A stretch of 64,000 nucleotides of DNA from contig NZ_PYAU01000001.1 in NCBI RefSeq assembly GCF_003014675.1, positions 1,240,001-1,304,000 of the forward strand, read 5' to 3'. Source of the DNA: Labedella gwakjiensis (GTDB lineage Bacteria; Actinomycetota; Actinomycetes; Actinomycetales; Microbacteriaceae). Positions 11,050 through 19,677 of this stretch are shown here, piece after piece. Under the pieces are notes generated by a model. The model ran no database searches. It was not told where the DNA came from and saw only the letters and a program-made list of their open reading frames with translations. The position numbers and the translations under genes were made by a program. Numbering within the stretch: the first letter of the stretch is position 1; the number at the start of each line of letters is the position of its first letter.

Positions 11050-12599
11050 ACCTCACCGACATGCGCACCTACGCCGACGACGAGGTCGTCGACGCCGTGA
11101 TCGTGGGAACGGGCGCCGGCGGCGCTCCCCTGCTGGCCGCGCTCGCTGCGCGCGGCCTCCGCGTCGTCGCGCTCGAGGCCGGCGACAACACGGAGCCCCA
11201 TGAGCACACCCCCGACGAGATCGCGGCCGCTGACGACATCAACTGGATGGACGAGCGGCTGAGCGGCGGGGAGACCCCGACGGCGTTCGGTCCGAACAAC
11301 TCGGGGCGCGGCGTGGGCGGATCGACGCTGCACTGGGGAGCGTTCGCGCCCCGCCCGAGTGAGCACGACCTCCGACTCCGTTCCGAATCGGGTCGCGGCG
11401 AGGACTGGCCGATCGACCACGCGGAACTCGTGGGCTACATCGAGACGGTCGAACACTTCGTGGGCGTCTCCGGTCCTTCCCACTACCCGTGGGACCCGGA
11501 CCGCCGCTACCTCTTCCCGCCCGTCGCACGCAACGCATCGGCCGACATGATGATCCGGGGCTGCGAGGCCGTGGGCGTCCGCGCTACCGACGCACCGGCG
11601 GCGCTCGTGACGCGCGACCACGATCACGACCACGGCGGCCACCGTTCCGCGTGCGCCAACTGCGGCACATGTCACCAGGGCTGCCGCAACGGCGCCAAGG
11701 TGAGCATGGACACCACCTACCTGCCGCAGGCCGTCGCGGACGGCGCCGAGATCCGGCCGGGCTCGACCGTTCACGGCATCGAGCGCGGACCCGACGGCCG
11801 CGTGACGGCCGTCGTCTACCGCCGCGACGGCGTCGACCACCGCCAGCGCTGCGCGAACCTGTTCCTCTGTGCCGGTGGCGTCGAGACGCCGCGGCTCCTG
11901 CTCCACACCGGGATCGGCAACAGCAGCGGCCAGGTCGGCCGCAACTTCATGGCCCACGGTGGCGTGCAGGTGTGGGGCCGGTTCGAGCAGGAGATGCGCG
12001 GCTACCGCGGATACCCCTCGTCGATCATCTCGGAGGACTTCGTGCGGCCGGCCGGTGCCGACTTCGCGGGCGGCTACCTCATGCAGAGCCTCGGCGTCAT
12101 GCCGCTCACACTCGCGACGACCCTCGTCCGTGGCGCAGGTCTCTGGGGACGGGAACTCGTCGAGGCGATGGACGGCTACAGGTTCATGGCGGGTATCGGC
12201 ATCAACGGCGAGTGCCTGCCGAGCGAGGGAAACCTCCTCGAGCTCGCCGACGAGGTCGACGACCTCGGCATCCCGAAGGCGCGGATCACGTTCAGCGCCG
12301 GCGAGAACGAGGACGCGATCGACCGACACGCCATCCGCACGATGACCTCGATCGTCGAGGCCGCCGGGGCGACGGCGACGATGGTGCTGCCCCGAACGGC
12401 GCACACCCTCGGCACCGCCCGTATGGGGTCGGACCGCGAACGCGCGGTCGTGGACCCCGATGGCCGCAGCTTCGACGTGCCGAACCTGTGGATCTGCGAC
12501 AACTCGGTCTTCCCGAGCTCGCTCATCGCCAACCCGGCCCTCGCGACCATGGCTCTCTCCCTCCGCACGGCCGACCGATTCTTGGCCTCCGCGCGCTGA
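11046..12599 (+). CDS. GMC family FAD-dependent oxidoreductase
   Basis: This 517-residue enzyme has an N-terminal FAD motif (VVDAVIVGTGAGGAPLLAAL), the GMC signature GRGVGGSTLHWG near residue 90, and the C-terminal HTLGTARMG...NLWICDNSVFPSS with the family's active-site region near the end. The cysteine cluster CANCGTCHQGCRNGAK near residue 205 is found in the gluconate/sorbitol-dehydrogenase-like branch. ATG 11046 overlaps the previous stop (ATGA). It likely oxidises a sugar, sugar acid or alcohol, using the fused subunit-3 domain upstream as partner. No cytochrome c subunit follows, so the electron acceptor is unknown. A large frame extending upstream to 9561 is only read-through of another frame. 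Confidence 0.9.
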   Translation: MNLTDMRTYADDEVVDAVIVGTGAGGAPLLAALAARGLRVVALEAGDNTEPHEHTPDEIAAADDINWMDERLSGGETPTAFGPNNSGRGVGGSTLHWGAFAPRPSEHDLRLRSESGRGEDWPIDHAELVGYIETVEHFVGVSGPSHYPWDPDRRYLFPPVARNASADMMIRGCEAVGVRATDAPAALVTRDHDHDHGGHRSACANCGTCHQGCRNGAKVSMDTTYLPQAVADGAEIRPGSTVHGIERGPDGRVTAVVYRRDGVDHRQRCANLFLCAGGVETPRLLLHTGIGNSSGQVGRNFMAHGGVQVWGRFEQEMRGYRGYPSSIISEDFVRPAGADFAGGYLMQSLGVMPLTLATTLVRGAGLWGRELVEAMDGYRFMAGIGINGECLPSEGNLLELADEVDDLGIPKARITFSAGENEDAIDRHAIRTMTSIVEAAGATATMVLPRTAHTLGTARMGSDRERAVVDPDGRSFDVPNLWICDNSVFPSSLIANPALATMALSLRTADRFLASAR

Positions 12600-12639
12600 T
12601 CGCTCTGGCCGCCGGCCCCCGCCGGTGGGACCATGGGTC

Positions 12640-12990
12640 ATGGCGAACGAGGTGAGCGAGTACATCGCAGAGCTGCCGGAACCCGAGCGGTCGCGGATCC
12701 GTGAGATCTACGATCGGGCGCGAGCGCTCGTGCCCGACGCGGTCGAGGGCGTGAGCTACGGCATGCCGTCGCTCATCTACCGCGGCAAGGGCCTCGTCTC
12801 GGTCATGAACACGAAGAAGCACATCGGCGTCTACCCGTACGGGAACCTCGCGGACCTCGCGGACGATGTGGCCGCGGCCGGACTCGGGAGCACGAAGGGA
12901 TCGATCCACCTGCGCGCAGGTGAACGCCTCCCCGACGACCTGCTCGAGCGATTCGTGCGGAGACGGGTCGCACAGATCGACGGGGCGTGA
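12640..12990 (+). CDS. DUF1801 domain-containing protein (YdhG-like)
   Basis: This 116-residue protein fits the DUF1801 family: VSEYIAELPEPERSRIREIY, then EGVSYGMPSLIYRGKGLVSVMNTKKHIGVYPYG. Family members have a small alpha/beta fold resembling frataxin-like or PTS-type proteins, and their biochemical role is unknown. I chose ATG 12640 because the upstream in-frame sequence lies inside the GMC gene and shows no family similarity. It is convergent with the acetyltransferase gene, 34 bp away. Confidence 0.85.
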   Translation: MANEVSEYIAELPEPERSRIREIYDRARALVPDAVEGVSYGMPSLIYRGKGLVSVMNTKKHIGVYPYGNLADLADDVAAAGLGSTKGSIHLRAGERLPDDLLERFVRRRVAQIDGA

Positions 12991-13024
12991 CCTGCCGTTG
13001 GAGAGCGGCGGGCCGGGCGAGGCG

Positions 13025-13708
13025 TCAGGCGACGGCCGCCCGCCTCCACATCGCGGCGGGCGAGGCCCCGGGGATGCCCTCGACGTTCGCGATCGTCGTG
13101 AAACCGTAGCGGCGGTACAGGGCACGATTGCGCTCGTTCGACGATTCGAGGTAGGCGGGCATGCCCGACGCATCGATCGCGGCGAGCCGCGACGTGAGGA
13201 GGGCCGACCCCACCCCCGCGCCGCGCGCCGCGTCGCCGACACCGATCTGCGCGAGGTACCAGTGCGGCTCGGCCGGCCGGTACGTGCCGAGGACGCCCTG
13301 TAGGCGGAGAGCCGCCGGAAGGCCGCTCCAACCGAGCGCGCGGAGGAATTCCGGGGCGCGGCGCACCTGGGAGAACAACGACGCGTGGTGACCGGGCGCC
13401 TCCCAGATCGCGGCACCGAGGACGGCGCCGTCGTCGTCGCGACGGGCCACGTCGACGCGGCCGGTCGCGAGCGCACCCGACGCCATGAGCGCCCGGAACA
13501 GCCCGGCGAGGCGGGAACGGCGGTTCCTCCCGGTGATGAGCGAACCCATCACCGTCTCGTTCTCGAAGGCGGACGCGAGCACATCGGCGGTGTCGGCGAC
13601 GGTGGCGGGTGTGGCGGGGACGATGGTGAACACGGTCGCTCCTCGGGTATCGGTCGGTGTGGTGGAGGCGGAGGTGGAGGTGGTGGTGGTTGTGGTCGAG
13701 AGGCTCAT
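13025..13708 (-). CDS. GNAT family N-acetyltransferase
   Basis: This GNAT protein shows the acetyl-CoA loop IGVGDAARGAGVGSALL and a C-terminal ALYRRYGFTTIANVEG. It has up to 227 residues. ATG 13708 overlaps the TetR stop by four bases, which would give a low-complexity Ser/Thr-rich leader. GTG 13633, preceded by a strong GAGGAG five bases away, would give a 202-residue protein beginning at VFTIVPA and is a credible alternative start. The TetR gene just upstream suggests co-regulation. The acetylated substrate, perhaps an antibiotic or amine, is unknown. Confidence 0.85.
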   Translation of the reverse strand: MSLSTTTTTTSTSASTTPTDTRGATVFTIVPATPATVADTADVLASAFENETVMGSLITGRNRRSRLAGLFRALMASGALATGRVDVARRDDDGAVLGAAIWEAPGHHASLFSQVRRAPEFLRALGWSGLPAALRLQGVLGTYRPAEPHWYLAQIGVGDAARGAGVGSALLTSRLAAIDASGMPAYLESSNERNRALYRRYGFTTIANVEGIPGASPAAMWRRAAVA

Positions 13709-14244
13709 GAGACCGTCTCTCCGTCGATCACTCGCAGCATCAGTGCGACGAGCCGCTCCCGCTGCACGTCGGAGACGTCGAGCACTCCCGTGGCCTCGCT
13801 GATCCACAGACCGTTCGTCGCGAGCCAGACGAGGAGGAGGGGCGTCGGATCGGCGTCTGCAGCGAAGTCGAACCAGCGGCGCAGGTAGTCGAGCCACGGC
13901 TGCGAGAGCGTCGGGCGCCGGACAGCTTCCGAGAAGACCACGAACTCGCCCTGCGTGACACCGCCGGACCCGGCGAAGTGCACGAAGGCACGCACGCGGT
14001 CCTCGAGCGTCGATCCCTCGAGCGGGGCGCCGAGCACATCGAGCAGCTCGGCCTGCCACCGACCGACGACGTGCTCGATGATCGCGATCATCATCGCGTC
14101 CTTCGACGGGAAGTGGTACATGAGACCGGCCTTCGTGAGCCCCGCCTCGCGCGCCACCGAGTCGTACGTGATGTCGGCGCCCTCGGCCCTGTCGACCACC
14201 CGCAGTGCGGCGTCGAGGATGTCTGATCGGTTGCTCGGCCTCAT
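13705..14244 (-). CDS. TetR family transcriptional regulator
   Basis: This 179-residue regulator has an N-terminal helix-turn-helix (RSDILDAALRVVDRAEGADI then YDSVAREAGLTKAGLMYHFP). I took ATG 14244 rather than ATG 14256, because a -10-like TATGTT lies seven bases upstream of 14244 inside a perfect palindrome that would overlap the longer start. The gene overlaps the following acetyltransferase gene by four bases. Autorepression through the palindrome at 14247-14280 is the likely control, with the acetyltransferase as the effector gene. Confidence 0.88.
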   Translation of the reverse strand: MRPSNRSDILDAALRVVDRAEGADITYDSVAREAGLTKAGLMYHFPSKDAMMIAIIEHVVGRWQAELLDVLGAPLEGSTLEDRVRAFVHFAGSGGVTQGEFVVFSEAVRRPTLSQPWLDYLRRWFDFAADADPTPLLLVWLATNGLWISEATGVLDVSDVQRERLVALMLRVIDGETVS

Positions 14245-14282
14245 GATCGTAAACATACCGTACGTACGGTAGGTTTACGATC
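14245..14282. promoter_or_regulatory. TetR-type operator/promoter palindrome
   Basis: The core ACCGTACGTACGGT at 14257-14270 is perfectly self-complementary. Outer arms GATCGTAAAC (14245-14254) and GTTTACGATC (14273-14282) are also perfect. The -10-like TATGTT toward the TetR gene (14257-14252) is embedded in it, so bound regulator would block transcription. Confidence 0.7.
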
Positions 14283-14544
14283 GGTCGCAGAGACCTCCCA
14301 GAATTCCCTCGCCGGCACCACTCCCGAGAGACGCCTGCGACGGGCATGTCCACCCGACACGCCCTGACGCCGCTCGAACTCATCCCCCGACCCCCTCCGC
14401 ACGACACCCCCCTCCCCGTCCGGGCCTGCGAAGTGGGGGAGCGCCACGACGCACCCCGCACGTAGCGTGCTGAGAAGGACACATCCGTCGGGAGGGCAGG
14501 CACATGACGCCACCCCGCGCACGCCGACTCCCCCGGAGCCCGCG

Positions 14545-15027
14545 GTGACACCCGCCCAGCACCGACGCAGAGGGCTCGTCCTCGTGTCGCTCCTCGTGCT
14601 CACGACGGCCGCGGCGGCCTGCTCGCTCGGCTCGATCACCCAATCGACGAGGGAAGCCCCGTCCGCCTCCGGTCGGCTTCCCTTGCCGGCCGCATTCACC
14701 ACCGAACCGGCCGGGATCCCGCTCTTCGATCCCGCACTCCTCAGCGACTCGGGGCCGACGGACCACGCGGCAGGCGAAGCACGCCAGAACGCCGACGGCT
14801 ATTGGTTCTACGCCGTGACGCAGGGCGACACGGCCGCCGCGATCTGCGCGCGCTTCGGACGCTCCTGGTGGCAGCTCGAGACGATCGAGGGCCGCGGGGG
14901 ATTCGACTGCAGCAGCTCCATCCACGTCGGAGACATCCTCATCCCCACCGGATACTCCTGGGAGCAGGTCCAGGAGGCCCACGGCCTGCCACCGCTCCCC
15001 CACGACAACCCGTTCACGGGCTCGTGA
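14545..15027 (+). CDS. LysM-like domain lipoprotein
   Basis: The 160-residue protein starts at GTG 14545, six bases after GGAG. It has an Arg-rich N-region, a hydrophobic core and a lipobox (LTTAAAAC, Cys26), so it is probably a lipid-anchored surface protein. The C-terminal half (YAVTQGDTAAAICARFGRSW, then IHVGDILIP) looks like a LysM peptidoglycan- or chitin-binding module. It is unusual in holding paired cysteines (C in AAICARF and in FDCSSS) that could form a disulfide. No catalytic domain is present. Confidence 0.75.
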   Translation: MTPAQHRRRGLVLVSLLVLTTAAAACSLGSITQSTREAPSASGRLPLPAAFTTEPAGIPLFDPALLSDSGPTDHAAGEARQNADGYWFYAVTQGDTAAAICARFGRSWWQLETIEGRGGFDCSSSIHVGDILIPTGYSWEQVQEAHGLPPLPHDNPFTGS

Positions 15028-15046
15028 CCGGCGGCTCGCCGCGCGC

Positions 15047-15553
15047 TCACACGGTGGTGGATTCCGTCGCCGTGGTCCGCTCGCTCGTGGCTCCGCGGGA
15101 ACGGCGGAGCGAGGCGAAGCCGCGCACGGCCAACACGGACGTGGCGACGACGAAGACCACCTGCATGACCGAGCGCGGGACGAGTGTCTGATTCCACGGC
15201 AGGTCGGCTCCCGACAGGGCGAGCTCGACATTGGCCGGGAACATCGCGATCAGCAGCAACGTGAGCCCGGTCGCCGCCCACGGGGCGAGGCGGCGGGACA
15301 CCATCGCCAGAGCGGCGGCGAGCTCGAGGACGCCCGTCAGGTCGATGACGAGGTCCGGATTCGGGAACAGGTCGGGCACCATGTCGATCAACTCCTCCCT
15401 CATCCCGACGAAGTGACTCGAGCCCGAGACGAGGAACATCGCGGCGACGGCGATGCGGAGCGCCACCGTGACATCGGGACGCCGCGCAGTGCCGCGAGCC
15501 GTGACGAGGAGGGCCGCGACGAATGCGGCGACGAGGACGATGAACGGAACCAT
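15047..15553 (-). CDS. DoxX family membrane protein
   Basis: This 168-residue protein with four hydrophobic segments carries the DoxX-type pattern RIAVAAMFLVSGSSHFV near residue 55, then VIDLTGVLELAAALAMVSRR. ATG 15553 is preceded by GGAG eight bases upstream. A longer frame to 15604 adds only non-conserved residues. The gene is divergent from a MerR regulator and their shared region holds a long dyad, so the MerR protein probably controls it. DoxX-like proteins are linked to redox or membrane stress in some species. Confidence 0.82.
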   Translation of the reverse strand: MVPFIVLVAAFVAALLVTARGTARRPDVTVALRIAVAAMFLVSGSSHFVGMREELIDMVPDLFPNPDLVIDLTGVLELAAALAMVSRRLAPWAATGLTLLLIAMFPANVELALSGADLPWNQTLVPRSVMQVVFVVATSVLAVRGFASLRRSRGATSERTTATESTTV

Positions 15554-15662
15554 GATGAACTCCAGTCGGGGATGGATCGGTGGCGTCAGAGGGCGGCCAC
15601 ACACCCGCGACGGGGTGCACGGGAGCCGTCCCTGCGCGGGGGCCGGGGCATCCGGCCAGGTT

Positions 15663-15702
15663 GGATAGTGTCAGTACCCAATATTAGGTAGTTAGACTAT
15701 CC
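15663..15702. promoter_or_regulatory. 40-bp dyad between DoxX and MerR genes, candidate MerR operator
   Basis: Two arms of 20 bases meet at 15682/15683 and match at 16 of 20 positions. The ends GGATAGT (15663-15669) and ACTATCC (15696-15702) match perfectly, and the middle 16 bases (15675-15690, TACCCAATATTAGGTA) match with one mismatch. It is AT-rich relative to its surroundings. Confidence 0.65.
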
Positions 15703-15746
15703 AGCGCAAGACCACCCGACGACAGCGGCCTCGACGAAAGGTCCCC

Positions 15747-16346
15747 ATGCGCATCTCGGAACTCGCCACCGCGAGCGGCGTGCCCATCGCCACCCTGAAG
15801 TTCTACCTGCGCGAGGGCATGCTCGAGCGCGGCACCGTGACCGCCGCGACGCGCGCCGAATACGGGCCGGAGCACCTCGAACGCGTCGGCCTCATCGGAG
15901 CCTTGACCGGGGTCCGCGGACTCCCCCTCGCCAAAGTGCGCGAGATCCTCGCGATCATCGACGAACCCGATGCCGACCTCGTCGCCGCGATGGGACACGG
16001 GGTCGCGGCGCTGCCGCCCTATGTCGAGACGCCGACGGTCACCTCCGAGCGCGCCGCGTCGACGGCTCGGGCTCTCGGCATCGAGTTCGACCCCGAGTAC
16101 CCCGCCTCAGCCCAACTCGAGGCGGCCATCGAGGGGCTCGAGCGGGCCGGACTCGCGTGGGACGACGACATCGCCCGACGCTATTGGGACGCGGTCCTCC
16201 CCCTCGCCCGGGAGGAACTCGCGCCCGTCTCCTCGATGAGCGATCGCGAGGCGGTGGCCTACGCCGTGCTCGGCACCGCCCTCTACGAGCCGGTCATCCT
16301 CGCCCTCCGCCGCCTCGCCCACCGCCGGCTCGCCGAAGACCGGTGA
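15747..16346 (+). CDS. MerR family transcriptional regulator
   Basis: This 199-residue regulator has the MerR winged helix at the N-terminus ([20 protein letters not shown] then LREGMLERG), followed by a coiled-coil-like helix and a C-terminal effector region. The metal-binding cysteines of metal-sensing MerR proteins are absent, so a small organic ligand or a TipA-like role is more likely. It is divergent from the DoxX gene across a 40-bp dyad and convergent with glgX. Confidence 0.87.
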   Translation: MRISELATASGVPIATLKFYLREGMLERGTVTAATRAEYGPEHLERVGLIGALTGVRGLPLAKVREILAIIDEPDADLVAAMGHGVAALPPYVETPTVTSERAASTARALGIEFDPEYPASAQLEAAIEGLERAGLAWDDDIARRYWDAVLPLAREELAPVSSMSDREAVAYAVLGTALYEPVILALRRLAHRRLAEDR

Positions 16347-16354
16347 GATGACAG

Positions 16355-16390
16355 GAATGGTCGCCATCCGACGAGGGATGACGACCATTC
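16355..16390. terminator. Bidirectional terminator between the MerR gene and glgX
   Basis: Arms of 15 bases (16355-16369 and 16376-16390, loop of 6) pair with a single mismatch that becomes G-U in the minus-strand RNA. A second, smaller hairpin CACCTC-ACGG-GAGGTG follows at 16395-16410. The site lies between two convergent stops. Confidence 0.75.
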
Positions 16391-16422
16391 GCGACACCTC
16401 ACGGGAGGTGGGGGGGGTGGGA

Positions 16423-18462
<2,040 letters not shown>

Positions 18463-18809
18463 GGTGGTCCTGTCGATGAGATGGCGCGCAGCACGGGAGT
18501 CCGCACGGCGGCCTGAGGGGAGAGGGGAGGCCGCCTGCTCGGCGGGCCTCCCTCGATCATGCGGGAACTCCCCGAGTAGACAGGGGTGTTGACGACCGCC
18601 GCGATCTGTGCTCGTCCGGCGAGCAGACTGCGCGACTACCGGACCAGCACCGACGGGTTGCATGACCTCGGCACCGAGGTCATCGATCTTGCAGCGGACG
18701 TGTCGGTCGCCGACATCCGGGCTCGGGCCGAAGAGAAGAACGCACGTCGCCCGTCCAATCCGGCTGAGGCCGTGCGAGAGGCGGTCGCCGAGGCTCGCCG
18801 AAGCGCCGG
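18463..18809. other. Gap between glgX and the SDR gene; no supported gene
   Basis: This 347-base gap holds the glgX upstream region. A hairpin with arms GGCGGCCT (18507-18514) and AGGCCGCC (18528-18535) lies in the presumed glgX leader. The 11-mer CCGAGTAGACA at 18572-18582 recurs at the start of the kdp leader, and on the minus strand it reads TGTCTACTCGG, a possible -10 element. A 100-codon plus-strand frame from 18586 runs into the SDR gene and lacks recognisable features. Confidence 0.5.
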
Positions 18810-19583
18810 TCAGCTGCGGAGGTTCGAGGCTCCGTTGAGGTCGAGGATCGTGCCGGACGCCCACACGGCGTCCGGTGACGCGAGGTAGAGGATCGCGGCG
18901 GCCACCTCCTCCGGGGTGCCGACGCGGCCGAAGGGGCTCTGCGAACGGATCGCGTCACCGACCTCCCCCGCGAGCTTCGCCTGCTGGCGCTCTGTGGAGA
19001 CGAAGCCCGGCGCGACCGTGCTCACGGCGATGCCGTGCGGGGCGAGCGAGAGCGCGATCGACTGGCCGAGCGCGTGCAGACCTGCCTTGCTCGCCGCGTA
19101 GGCGGGGTAGTCCGGCTCCCCGACGAACACGCCGCGCGATCCGACGTTGACGATCGAGCCGCCGCTCCCCTGCTCGATGAGGTGTCGGGCGACGCACCAC
19201 GTGAGGTTCGCCGTGCCGACCAGGTCGACGTCGACCATGCTGCGCCACGCCCCCTGCCACGACTCGTAGGACGACGCGTCGATCGGATGGCCGTTCGTCG
19301 CCGAGGGGCCGACCGCCGCATTGTTGACGAGGACGTCGAGGCCGCCGAGCCCGCGGACCGCGTCGTCCGCGATCCGTCGCGCCTGCTCCGGGTCGGCCAG
19401 ATCGCCCGCCACGACGACGTGGCCCGAGCCGGCGAGCAGGGAGAGCGTCTCGTCCGCGTCCTTCCGGCTGTGGCCGTGGTGCACGGCCACGCGCGCACCC
19501 GTCGCGGCGAACGCGACGGCCGCCGCCCGTCCGATCCCGCGGGAGGCCCCGGTCACGAGCACGCGTCGCCTGTTCTCCGACAT
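18810..19583 (-). CDS. SDR family oxidoreductase
   Basis: This 257-residue classical short-chain dehydrogenase has cofactor motif TGASRGIGRAAAVAF, NNAA (residues about 94-97) and the catalytic Tyr-Lys in YAASKAG near residue 168. GGAGG precedes the ATG at 19583. It most resembles 3-oxoacyl-ACP-reductase-like SDRs. It follows kdpD on the same strand after 94 bases, in the place where kdpE is found in many kdp clusters. A functional link to potassium is not supported by its domains. Confidence 0.88.
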   Translation of the reverse strand: MSENRRRVLVTGASRGIGRAAAVAFAATGARVAVHHGHSRKDADETLSLLAGSGHVVVAGDLADPEQARRIADDAVRGLGGLDVLVNNAAVGPSATNGHPIDASSYESWQGAWRSMVDVDLVGTANLTWCVARHLIEQGSGGSIVNVGSRGVFVGEPDYPAYAASKAGLHALGQSIALSLAPHGIAVSTVAPGFVSTERQQAKLAGEVGDAIRSQSPFGRVGTPEEVAAAILYLASPDAVWASGTILDLNGASNLRS

Positions 19584-19677
19584 GCCCTCATCCTCCCAGG
19601 CCCTGGGACGGAAGCGGTCGGCGCCGAGGCTCGGATCCTCCGGTCGACCTGGGCGGTGTATTCGCGCATCGGGTGGC

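Noticed and set aside
18586-18888. 100-codon plus-strand frame near glgX
   Set aside because: No family resemblance, no good ribosome site, and it overlaps the SDR gene antisense.
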